A program made the translations under genes and the position numbers. This document shows positions 1 through 5,400 of a DNA stretch of 5,665 nt, piece after piece (position 1 is the stretch's first letter; the number at the start of each line of letters is the position of its first letter). The notes below the pieces were generated by a model. That model did not search any database. It worked only from the letters and a program-made list of their open reading frames with translations, and had not been told where the DNA came from. The DNA is from an uncultured delta proteobacterium. GTDB taxonomy: Bacteria > RBG-13-61-14 > DRUE01. Where the stretch lies: assembly GCA_903930515.1 (NCBI GenBank), contig CAIYYW010000400.1:1-5665 (forward strand), in the 5' to 3' direction.

Positions 1-151
1 AATGTTCTCTCCCGACTAAAGTCGCCCGCACAGAAAGGTCAAGGGCTGCGCCCTTGTCGCGACTTGCTTCGGCAAACTCGGCTTTGCTTTGTTTCTGGGC
101 AAGGCTGAGAAGGGATTGACATCCGGTTGGCAATGACTAATTTAGGGGGAG
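1..151. other. Non-coding, hairpin-rich upstream region
   Basis: No convincing gene is present. The stretch holds several perfect inverted repeats: CGACT/AGTCG (13-17 and 20-24), CAAGGGC/GCCCTTG (40-46 and 50-56, loop TGC), and TTGC-TTCG-GCAA (64-75), which has the stable C(UUCG)G tetraloop geometry. A further pair, GCAAA/TTTGC (72-76 and 83-87), competes with the UUCG hairpin. Outer arms CAGAAA (31-36) and TTTCTG (92-97) enclose this cluster. No T-tract follows any hairpin, so they are not simple intrinsic terminators. The region could be degenerate intergenic repeat DNA or a folded leader; the sequence alone does not decide. Confidence 0.6.
116..143 (+). promoter_or_regulatory. Weak candidate promoter for the 152-601 gene
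   Basis: A perfect TTGACA lies at 116-121. Sixteen bases later TAATTT (138-143) matches the -10 consensus at only three positions. Transcription from here would start almost at the ATG at 152. The -35 match is good but the -10 is poor, so this is a weak call. Confidence 0.22.
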
Positions 152-601
152 ATGAAGGAAGAGAAAGGGAAGGATAAATTGCGGGGACTGGCCGAGTTGG
201 TATTGGACCCGATTTATTTATCAGAGGCGGAGAAGGGGATTATAGACCGGCAATTGGAGGAAGGTCAGGGGAAGGACTTGGACCCGCTGATCGCGAATTA
301 TGTGCTTTTGGTTAATCAATTCCCGTTCATCTCCACGATCCGGAGTTGCGAGGGTCACGGGTATCCCGGGCATATTTCGTTCCGCTTTTTCAAAGAGTGG
401 CACGAGCGATTTATGGAAAGGGGAATCCGGGAATTGATTGGAAAAAAGGTATGCCATATTTATTTGGAAGCCGGAACCTGGTTGAAGACTACCAGCGGGA
501 TTTATTTCAGATGGAACGCTAAATTTTCAGAAGAAAAGCGGGACGATTTTTTCCGGGAATTCATCAATTGGCTGAGGCTGGAATCCGGCAAAAAAGACTG
601 A
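152..601 (+). CDS. Uncharacterised 149-aa protein with SCEGHG motif
   Basis: Function unknown. The N-terminal third is charged and probably helical. The most distinctive stretch is residues 50-78: a hydrophobic strand or helix followed by N-Q-F-P-F-I-S-T-I-R, the motif S-C-E-G-H-G (65-70), then a short strand I-S-F-R-F. I recall uncharacterised phage and bacterial proteins with a similar 'N-x-x-P-x-I-x-T-x-x-S-C-x-G-H-G' pattern, so Cys66 and His69 may bind a metal or be catalytic; this is inference from memory. A second Cys-His pair is at 101-102 (V-C-H-I-Y). There is no signal peptide or membrane segment. ATG at 152 directly follows the purine run AGGGGGAG (144-151), which is closer than usual; an in-frame TTG at 179 after AGGGAAGGA is a possible alternative start. 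Separated by about 300 AT-rich bases from the next gene, so probably its own unit. Confidence 0.7.
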   Translation: MKEEKGKDKLRGLAELVLDPIYLSEAEKGIIDRQLEEGQGKDLDPLIANYVLLVNQFPFISTIRSCEGHGYPGHISFRFFKEWHERFMERGIRELIGKKVCHIYLEAGTWLKTTSGIYFRWNAKFSEEKRDDFFREFINWLRLESGKKD

Positions 602-894
602 AAATATCCGGAACCGAATTCCTTTCCAAATCAATCAGTTATCATTTTATTGAAAATATCGTTCATCCCCACTAAACAGTTGCGGATTTGCGACGGTTTA
701 ATATTTTCCTGTAAAATCAAGCGGATATGTCATAAATATGCCTTCTTATTTAGGTAGCGAATTTCGTACTTATAGGGGGGTATGTATATTTTGCCGGACA
801 AAACACCCGGGTTTAAAGGTTCAAAAACTCGAACCCCAGTAATTTCAGAAACCGGGATTTTGAGAAAGGCGCGAATAATTTATGGAGGAATGCG
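602..894. other. AT-rich intergenic region, no gene seen
   Basis: This stretch is clearly AT-richer than the genes around it. It contains a candidate promoter (688-717), a run of six G at 775-780, and two inverted repeats, TTTTG/CAAAA (789-793 and 799-803) and GGTTC/GAACC (818-822 and 831-835). The second competes with GGGTT/AACCC (809-813 and 832-836). The strong Shine-Dalgarno GGAGG at its end belongs to the gene at 895. It reads as a leader and promoter region for the small genes downstream. A terminator for the 152-601 gene is not obvious. Confidence 0.55.
688..717 (+). promoter_or_regulatory. Candidate promoter for the two small genes
   Basis: TTGCGA (688-693, four of six matches to the -35 consensus) is followed after 18 bases by TAAAAT (712-717, five of six matches to the -10), with TG just before the -10. 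It lies in AT-rich DNA upstream of the genes at 895 and 1043 and would give a leader of about 170 bases. AT-rich DNA yields such matches by chance, so this is tentative. Confidence 0.3.
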
Positions 895-1056
895 ATGCTT
901 AAATTTCCGTTGAAGGCGGTCAAGGTTTTGTGGGACGAGTATCGGATGGCGCGTCAGCTTAGAAGGGGCTGGTGGTGGCTGATCTATGAGGTTGATCCTC
1001 CGGGCTGGTTTATGCGGTATGAGTTGGGGATGGAAGTGGAAGATGGAGATCGTTGA
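895..1056 (+). CDS. Small tryptophan-rich protein, 53 aa, function unknown
   Basis: A short gene supported mainly by its ribosome binding site: GGAGG at 884-888, six bases before ATG 895, the best Shine-Dalgarno spacing in the window apart from the terminase. The product is basic at the N-terminus, with a Trp-Trp-Trp cluster at residues 26-28 (R-R-G-W-W-W-L-I-Y), then P-P-G-W-F near residues 35-39 and an acidic tail (M-E-V-E-D-G-D-R). It is too short and charged for a clear membrane segment. No family is recognised. Its end overlaps the start of the next gene by 14 bases in another frame, which suggests the two are translated together from one mRNA. It could be a small phage accessory or regulatory protein. 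Confidence 0.55.
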   Translation: MLKFPLKAVKVLWDEYRMARQLRRGWWWLIYEVDPPGWFMRYELGMEVEDGDR

Positions 1057-1420
1057 ACCGAAGGATGGGGTTGAGCGGAAAAAGGATCAGCTGTCGGAAA
1101 TAGAGCGGGAGTTGGAGGCGATCAAGCAGGTGTTGCTCCGGGAGATCGTGACCCGGACCCAGGCTGGGGCGGAAATGGACGAGGCATTGCTCAAGAAGAT
1201 TGCCGGTTATTTGAAGGTGGTGCAGGGGTTGGCCGGGGTGATCCGGATGCGGAGCAAGGAGCCGAGGGAGGTTGAGGGTGTGATGGCTCTGCGGTTGGTC
1301 TGGGAGGTCCTGGAGGGGATTCCTAAAATTCAGAGGTTGCTTTCGGACCCCGCGATCAAGTCGCAAATCCTGAAGGCGGTTCAAGAGCGGATGAAGGAAA
1401 AAGCGAGGTCTCAATCGTAA
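1043..1420 (+). CDS. Uncharacterised 125-aa helical protein
   Basis: The start at ATG 1043 (M-E-I-V-E-P-K-D) is chosen because upstream in-frame ATGs at 986 and 1019 lie inside the preceding small gene; the purine-rich GGAAGTGGAAG just before 1043 can act as ribosome binding site. The product is almost all helix. Residues 10-37 are a highly charged, probable coiled coil (K-K-D-Q-L-S-E-I-E-R-E-L-E-A-I-K). A middle helix K-K-I-A-G-Y-L-K-V-V-Q-G-L-A-G-V-I-R follows, and the C-terminus is basic. There are no cysteines and no catalytic motif. Size, helicity and position near a terminase would fit a terminase small subunit or another small phage structural protein, but nothing in the sequence proves this. 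Its last ten bases overlap the 3' end of the opposing radical SAM gene. Confidence 0.65.
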   Translation: MEIVEPKDGVERKKDQLSEIERELEAIKQVLLREIVTRTQAGAEMDEALLKKIAGYLKVVQGLAGVIRMRSKEPREVEGVMALRLVWEVLEGIPKIQRLLSDPAIKSQILKAVQERMKEKARSQS

Positions 1421-2628
1421 GTGCAGTTGCAATATTGTTTTGCGCCCGGAAGGTTCAGGGCCTTGTGCATCTTTTCCGTCTCCTTGCACAGGCCGATTCG
1501 GATATGGCGCAGGCGCGAGATCAGGCGCTGATATATTTCCAGCCGAAGCTCAAACGGGATCCGCATCCTTCCGTCCGGGTCGGATTGGTCGGTGGCGAAG
1601 TTGAAAATGTCCGATTCGGGCGCGTGGTTTTTCAGGGTGGGGAAAAAGCGGAGCGAGCCCAGGGTGACGGTTTCCGGCCGGACCGCGTTGATTTCGTCAA
1701 TCAGGGTGTCGTAGAAATTTTCCCAGCCCGGAACCGGGATGATCGGATCGATCCGGAGCCGGATCTTCCAGCCCAACTCCTTGAGCCGCCTGGCCGCGGC
1801 CAATCTCGCTTCCGGCCGGGCCGAGCGTTTCTCGTATTTTCCGGAAACTTCCGAGGCGTTGATGGAAAAACTTACGATCACCTGCGGGGTTGGCGGGAGC
1901 TTGATCAGCTCGGAGATCTGGGTGGACTTGGTGAGGAAAAGCAGACGGTGCTTATTCTGGGCGGCGAAGAGCGGGACCAGGTTGGCGGTCAGGTTGATCT
2001 CGGAATCCCAGACCAAACTGTCCGAGAGCTCGCCGGCGTTCAGGACCGACGGTTCGGGGGTGGAATAAAGCCAGTCGCGGATCTCCTGATACATCCGGGC
2101 GGTATTGGAAAAAACCGTGGGCTCCGGCCAATGCCGGAGGGTCAGGTAAAGGTAACAGTAGTCGCAGCGGAACGGGCAGCCGTTGGCGAAAGCGAGGATA
2201 TGGAAATGCGGGCAGACGATCCCGGGCGGGGTTTTGTCAAAGTAATGAATGAACCCGGTATGCCTCCGGCGGAGCACGAACCCGAGCTTGCGCTGCTTCT
2301 TCTTGTTCAGACTGAAGAGCGGCTCGGAATCCTTTTCCTCCTTGACCCGCTTCGCCGCGCCGTAGGTGCCCATGGTTTTATGCGCCTTCCAGGCCCGGAT
2401 GGAGCCCTCGCGGACCCCGAATTTCTCAGACACCTCCGCCAGGGTCAGGCCCGGATTCTCCTCAATGAAATCCATCACCTGGTCGCGCAAGCCGGATGCG
2501 GCCTTCCGATACTCCGAACGAAGGGTGCGGCTTTGGGATTCCTGAAGCTCGTCCTTGGCCCGCTCCGCCTCCAGCTCCAAATCCAATTCGGGTTTGGTCA
2601 GTTTATCTTTTTCCCGGTCTTTCACCAT
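1411..2628 (-). CDS. Radical SAM protein, spore photoproduct lyase family, with N-terminal HTH
   Basis: A 405-aa protein in two parts. Residues 1-45 are charged and probably coiled coil. Residues 47-82 form a helix-turn-helix (L-T-L-A-E-V-S-E-K-F-G-V-R-E-G-S-I-R-A-W-K) like those of phage terminase small subunits. From about 115 onward it is a SplB-like radical SAM domain: the C-x3-C-x2-C cluster motif is Cys151, Cys155, Cys158 (N-G-C-P-F-R-C-D-Y-C-Y), which binds a [4Fe-4S] cluster and S-adenosylmethionine. It continues with G-E-L-S-D-S-L (199-205), the strand R-I-D-P-I-I-P (292-298), G-L-C-K-E-T (379-384) and a terminal C-N-C (400-402). Spore photoproduct lyase repairs a thymine dimer in DNA by radical chemistry. 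By eye the position of its hydrogen-donor cysteine (Cys141 in B. subtilis) is not cysteine here, so the substrate is probably different. Ribosome binding site GGAAAG lies six bases upstream of the ATG. Divergent from the methyltransferase operon. Confidence 0.9.
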   Translation of the reverse strand: MVKDREKDKLTKPELDLELEAERAKDELQESQSRTLRSEYRKAASGLRDQVMDFIEENPGLTLAEVSEKFGVREGSIRAWKAHKTMGTYGAAKRVKEEKDSEPLFSLNKKKQRKLGFVLRRRHTGFIHYFDKTPPGIVCPHFHILAFANGCPFRCDYCYLYLTLRHWPEPTVFSNTARMYQEIRDWLYSTPEPSVLNAGELSDSLVWDSEINLTANLVPLFAAQNKHRLLFLTKSTQISELIKLPPTPQVIVSFSINASEVSGKYEKRSARPEARLAAARRLKELGWKIRLRIDPIIPVPGWENFYDTLIDEINAVRPETVTLGSLRFFPTLKNHAPESDIFNFATDQSDPDGRMRIPFELRLEIYQRLISRLRHIRIGLCKETEKMHKALNLPGAKQYCNCTYD

Positions 2629-2678
2629 TGGAATCTTTCCATAATTTTAAATCCGGACGGAAAATAGGTCAAGCAGAA
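2629..2678. promoter_or_regulatory. Divergent intergenic region, probable promoters
   Basis: These 50 AT-rich bases separate the start codons of the radical SAM gene (minus) and the methyltransferase operon (plus), so the plus-strand operon promoter should lie in or next to it. CATAAT at 2640-2645 is a plus-strand -10 candidate (five of six), but no good -35 precedes it. On the minus strand TAAAAT (complement of 2644-2649) would place the start very close to the ATG at 2628. The HTH of the adjacent protein could bind here as an autoregulator, which is speculation. Confidence 0.3.
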
Positions 2679-3314
2679 ATGTTTCAAAGCAAAACCAAAG
2701 ATAATTCCAGCCTATCTTTGAAGATCCTGCTCCGGAAAAGTTTCCTGGGAATCGGAGCGGTTCCCAAAAGGGTCGCCCTGGATTTGTTCTCGGGCAAGGG
2801 GGAGATCGCCCGGAGGGCGTATCTGGATTTTCCGGAGCTTCATTTGGTGGAAAAAAATCCCCGGCAGGTGGAACTGCTGAAGGCCGGATTTGCCGGTTTG
2901 ACCCGGGCGCGGATTTGGGAGATGGATAATCTGGAATTCCTGCAAAAGCATCTGCCCGGATTTCCCGGACTGAGCCTGGTGGACTTTGACGCTTACGGCT
3001 CGCCCAATAAACAGATTCAGGCGTTTTTTTCCGCCTGCAAAATCCGCGAACCGATCCTGATTTTCGCCACGGACGGAGGGGTGCTGGCCACGATCCGGGG
3101 CAGGGGCATTTCCCCGGATTTGTATCTGGCCGGCTCGGACCAGGGATGGGGCGCCGGATATGACCCGGTGATCGGACGGAATTATGAGCGGATGATCAGA
3201 TGCTTCTGGGACGAGCTCTCTAAAAGGCACAACTTCCGGATTGAGCTGTTCAAGATTATCTGGAAAAAAGGAGGTCAGCTGGCATATTATGGATTGCTTA
3301 TCAAACCCCGCTGA
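2679..3314 (+). CDS. Class I SAM-dependent methyltransferase with Trm1-like motif
   Basis: A 211-aa Rossmann-type methyltransferase. The SAM-binding motif I is A-L-D-L-F-S-G-K-G (33-41); strand 2 ends in V-E-K-N (57-60), where the acidic residue normally contacts the ribose hydroxyls of SAM. M-D-N at 82-84 follows strand 3. The motif IV region is V-D-F-D-A-Y-G-S-P (101-109). D-P-F/Y-G-S-P at this place is typical of Trm1 tRNA guanine-26 dimethyltransferases, whereas DNA adenine methyltransferases carry D/N-P-P-Y. An RNA or nucleobase exocyclic-amine target is therefore possible, but the protein is much shorter than Trm1 and lacks its C-terminal domain. A conserved-looking T-D-G-G is at 131-134. 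ATG 2679 was chosen because upstream in-frame starts lie inside the divergent gene; the ribosome binding site (AGG at 2666-2668) is weak. The gene ends 26 bases inside the ParB-like gene, so the two are probably translationally coupled. Confidence 0.8.
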   Translation: MFQSKTKDNSSLSLKILLRKSFLGIGAVPKRVALDLFSGKGEIARRAYLDFPELHLVEKNPRQVELLKAGFAGLTRARIWEMDNLEFLQKHLPGFPGLSLVDFDAYGSPNKQIQAFFSACKIREPILIFATDGGVLATIRGRGISPDLYLAGSDQGWGAGYDPVIGRNYERMIRCFWDELSKRHNFRIELFKIIWKKGGQLAYYGLLIKPR

Positions 3315-3966
3315 GAAAGCGATTGAGTTCAAGTGGCTGAAGACCGACGAACTCCGGCCCAATCCCTGGAACCCGAACCGGATGAGCCAGGAGATGATCA
3401 GGAAATTGTCCGCGGAGATAAAAAAGTCCGGAATGATCCTGCCGATCGTGGTCCGGCCGGAACCAAGCAATGTTGCAGGCGGGCCACCGGGGCCGCCCCA
3501 GAATTTTTTCCAGATCATTGACGGAGAGCATCGTTGGCTGGTGGCGAAAGAACTCGGGATGGATTTTGCTCCCTGCATCATCGTTCAACTCAGCGAGTCC
3601 GAGGCCCGGATCAAGACCATCCAGCTCAATCGCCTGCGGGGCGAGGACGACCCGGAATTGCTGGCGCGCTTGCTGCGGGACCTGGTTCTTGAACTCGGGG
3701 CAATGGAGCTTGGCGCGCGCCTGCCGTTTGATCCTGTGGAAATTAAACAGACCCTGGAACTCCTGGAATTGCAGGCCGAAGAATCCCGGGAAAAATTGGA
3801 CCGGGAAATGAAGGAGATGCTCAAGCAGCGGATCTTCTCCGTGATCGTCACCGAGCCGGAAAAGGCCCTGATTGAATCAGCCATCTTCCGGCTCCAGTCC
3901 CAACTCGGCTCAACCATCCGCCCCGGAAGCGCGATGGCGAAAATCTGCGAAAAATATATTTCGTAG
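3289..3966 (+). CDS. ParB/Srx-fold domain protein
   Basis: A 225-aa ParB-like protein. Residues 13-34 hold the typical opening (W-L-K-T-D-E-L-R-P-N-P-W-N-P-N). A helix and strand follow (L-S-A-E-I-K-K-S-G-M-I-L-P-I-V-V-R-P), then the signature I-I-D-G-E-H-R-W (76-83), equivalent to the G-E-R-R box that in chromosomal ParB binds CTP. Residues 100-120 (S-E-S-E-A-R-I-K-T-I-Q-L-N-R-L-R-G) fit the end of the domain. The long ParB HTH and dimer domain is not evident; the C-terminus instead has V-T-E-P-E-K-A-L-I-E-S-A-I and ends A-M-A-K-I-C-E-K-Y. Such short forms are common beside phage terminases and may bind or nick DNA. Residues about 59-71 (rich in Gly and Pro) look like an insertion between two strands. 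AAGGAGGT (3268-3275) lies 13 bases before ATG 3289, rather far; a TTG at 3241 is a less likely start. Terminase follows after 24 bases. Confidence 0.87.
   Translation: MDCLSNPAEKAIEFKWLKTDELRPNPWNPNRMSQEMIRKLSAEIKKSGMILPIVVRPEPSNVAGGPPGPPQNFFQIIDGEHRWLVAKELGMDFAPCIIVQLSESEARIKTIQLNRLRGEDDPELLARLLRDLVLELGAMELGARLPFDPVEIKQTLELLELQAEESREKLDREMKEMLKQRIFSVIVTEPEKALIESAIFRLQSQLGSTIRPGSAMAKICEKYIS
3470..3500 (+). repeat. GC-rich in-frame insert in the ParB-like gene
   Basis: About 30 bases dominated by G and C, with outer arms GGCGG (3478-3482) and CCGCC (3493-3497) able to pair. They encode the Gly/Pro-rich stretch between V-V-R-P and I-I-D-G-E-H-R, where ParB-like proteins normally have a tight turn. 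This looks like a short palindromic element captured in frame, but only one copy is in the window. Confidence 0.35.
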
Positions 3967-3979
3967 CGGAAAAAATCTC

Positions 3980-3986
3980 AAGGGGA
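3980..3986 (+). promoter_or_regulatory. Ribosome binding site of the terminase gene
   Basis: AAGGGGA ends four bases before ATG 3991. It supports this start over the in-frame ATG at 3997 and the ATG at 4003. Confidence 0.6.
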
Positions 3987-3990
3987 TGCA

Positions 3991-5400
3991 ATGGAAATGT
4001 CTATGCTTGGGGAGTTGGAACGGATGCTTTCGGAGAACGCTGAAAAACCGGAGGAGCTTGCGAACGCGGACGAATTTATCAGCGAGGTCCTGGGGTATCA
4101 GTTGGAAAGCTTTCATCGGGAATGGATGGAGATCCAGAAGGGGAATAAAAAAAGCTTGATCCTGGCTCCGCGCGGTCACGGCAAGAGCACCATTTGCACA
4201 ATCGCCTATCCGCTCTGGCGCCTGCTTAATGACCCGGACCTGCGAGCGCTCATTGTGTCCAATACCAGCGCCCAGGCCTGCGCGTTCCTCCGCGAAATCC
4301 GCGCGCACCTGGAATCCAATCCCTGGGTCTGCGAAAATTTCCGAAACCTCGCCGGCCATCCCTGGACCGAAAGCGAGCTGGCGATCTCCCTGCGCCAACG
4401 GCAAAGCAAAGAGGCCAGCATCACCGCCCTGGGCGTGCTCGGGCCCGTGATTTCGCGGCATTATGACCTGATTATCCTGGACGATATCGTGGACGAGGAA
4501 AACGCGCGGAGCGCCAAACAAAGGGAACGGCTCCTGCTCTGGTATTACAAGGTCTTGCAACCGTGCCTGGAGCCGGAAGGCGAGCTTCATATCGTGGGCA
4601 CCCGCTATCACTATCTGGATTTTTATGGGCATTTGATTGCGAATGATTTTGCGAACGCGCATTGGATTTACCGCGCGATTGAGCCGGCGGAAGATGTAGG
4701 GGCTGGGCTTGCCCGGCCCGAGGTTGCCCTATGGGAAAAAAAATTCCCGCTTGCCCTGCTCAAGCAGATCCGGAAGGAGGCCGGCCCGGCGATTTTCAAT
4801 TCCCAGTACCAGAACGATATTGAACTGATGAAAGGAGTGATCTTCAAGGAGGAGTGGATTCTATACGCGCAGGACTTGCCTCCCCGCTTGGAAAAAATCA
4901 TCGGCATTGACCTGGCGATCAGCGAAAAGGAACAGGCGGATTATTTCGCCATGGTGGTGGTGGGCCTGGAGAGAGAAAGCGGCAAAATATATGTCCTGGA
5001 TTCCTTCCGCGACCGACTAAGTTTCCAGAGCCAAATCCAGCAAAGCATACGCCTGTTCCAAAAACATGACCTGCCCCGCTCGCCCGTGGTCCGGGTCTGC
5101 GTGGAATCAAATGGTTACCAGGAAGCCTTTGCCCAGAAGCTTAGAACTGAAGGCCTGCCCGTAAAGTCGGTTAAAACGATCAGGGACAAAATCTCCCGCG
5201 CCTATCAGCTCCAGGCCAAATTTGAAAACGGAGAGATCCTATTCCCTTGCCGGCGCGCCCAAGACTTGATTGAAGAACTCATCCTCTTTCCCGAAGCCGA
5301 ACACGACGACCTCTTTGACGCCCTGGAACTCGCCGTCTCCAATGCCAGAACCTTTCTCAATCCCTTCCCCGCGCCCCTCCCCGATGTGGACCCGGAATAA
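3991..5400 (+). CDS. terL: Phage terminase large subunit (ATPase and nuclease)
   Basis: A full-length 469-aa packaging motor. The N-terminal ATPase has the Walker A motif A-P-R-G-H-G-K-S-T (59-67), a strand R-A-L-I-V-S-N-T (85-92), Walker B L-I-I-L-D-D (160-165) followed by acidic residues D-E-E-N, and the coupling motif G-T-R-Y-H (203-207). The C-terminal RNase H-like nuclease has its three expected acidic sites: Asp307 (I-G-I-D-L-A), Glu372 (V-E-S-N-G-Y) and D-D-L-F-D (439-443). In phages this protein cuts concatemeric DNA and translocates it into the procapsid through the portal. The linker between the two domains carries a nine-residue insertion (236-244) encoded by a hairpin element. All catalytic residues I can check are present, so the gene looks functional. 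It is the third gene of the plus-strand operon. The terminase small subunit is not obvious nearby, and no portal gene follows in the remaining 265 bases. Confidence 0.95.
   Translation: MEMSMLGELERMLSENAEKPEELANADEFISEVLGYQLESFHREWMEIQKGNKKSLILAPRGHGKSTICTIAYPLWRLLNDPDLRALIVSNTSAQACAFLREIRAHLESNPWVCENFRNLAGHPWTESELAISLRQRQSKEASITALGVLGPVISRHYDLIILDDIVDEENARSAKQRERLLLWYYKVLQPCLEPEGELHIVGTRYHYLDFYGHLIANDFANAHWIYRAIEPAEDVGAGLARPEVALWEKKFPLALLKQIRKEAGPAIFNSQYQNDIELMKGVIFKEEWILYAQDLPPRLEKIIGIDLAISEKEQADYFAMVVVGLERESGKIYVLDSFRDRLSFQSQIQQSIRLFQKHDLPRSPVVRVCVESNGYQEAFAQKLRTEGLPVKSVKTIRDKISRAYQLQAKFENGEILFPCRRAQDLIEELILFPEAEHDDLFDALELAVSNARTFLNPFPAPLPDVDPE
4696..4722 (+). repeat. 27-base hairpin element in frame inside terL
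   Basis: GGGCTGGGC (4700-4708) and GCCCGGCCC (4711-4719) form a nine-pair stem with one G-U wobble around TT. With the flanking GTAG and GAG it resembles a dispersed intergenic hairpin repeat that I recall from candidate-phylum genomes. It spans exactly nine codons (residues 236-244, V-G-A-G-L-A-R-P-E) in the linker before L-W-E-K-K-F-P, where related terminases usually have only a short loop. The analogy is with Rickettsia palindromic elements, which also insert in frame. The element family is inferred. Confidence 0.55.

Noticed and set aside
809-838. Possible tRNA TPsiC-arm remnant (GGTTC...GAACC)
   Set aside because: The loop is eight bases without the T-loop consensus, and no acceptor, D or anticodon arms can be found around it.
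782-913. 43-codon plus-strand frame starting just after six G
   Set aside because: The G-run is only one base from the ATG, too close for a ribosome binding site. The frame overlaps the start of the better-supported gene at 895, and the product has no recognisable feature.
986-1042. Earlier starts (986 or 1019) for the 125-aa gene
   Set aside because: These codons lie in the 53-aa gene, which has the stronger ribosome binding site, and the added residues look like its out-of-frame translation.
1435-2667. Plus-strand open frame of 410 codons opposite the radical SAM gene
   Set aside because: Although slightly longer than the minus-strand gene, its translation has no recognisable domain and a composition typical of antisense GC-rich frames. 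The minus strand carries clear radical SAM motifs and a ribosome binding site.
2496-2678. Longer N-terminus for the methyltransferase starting at 2496
   Set aside because: It would run through the 5' end of the divergent radical SAM gene, and the extra residues are Pro-rich without a domain. ATG 2679 fits the start of the Rossmann fold.
2712-3581. Minus-strand open frame of 289 codons opposite the methyltransferase and ParB-like genes
   Set aside because: Antisense shadow spanning two well-supported genes; no domain recognised.
3910-4662. Minus-strand open frame of 250 codons opposite terL
   Set aside because: It lies antisense to the unambiguous terminase motifs and has no family features or ribosome binding site support.
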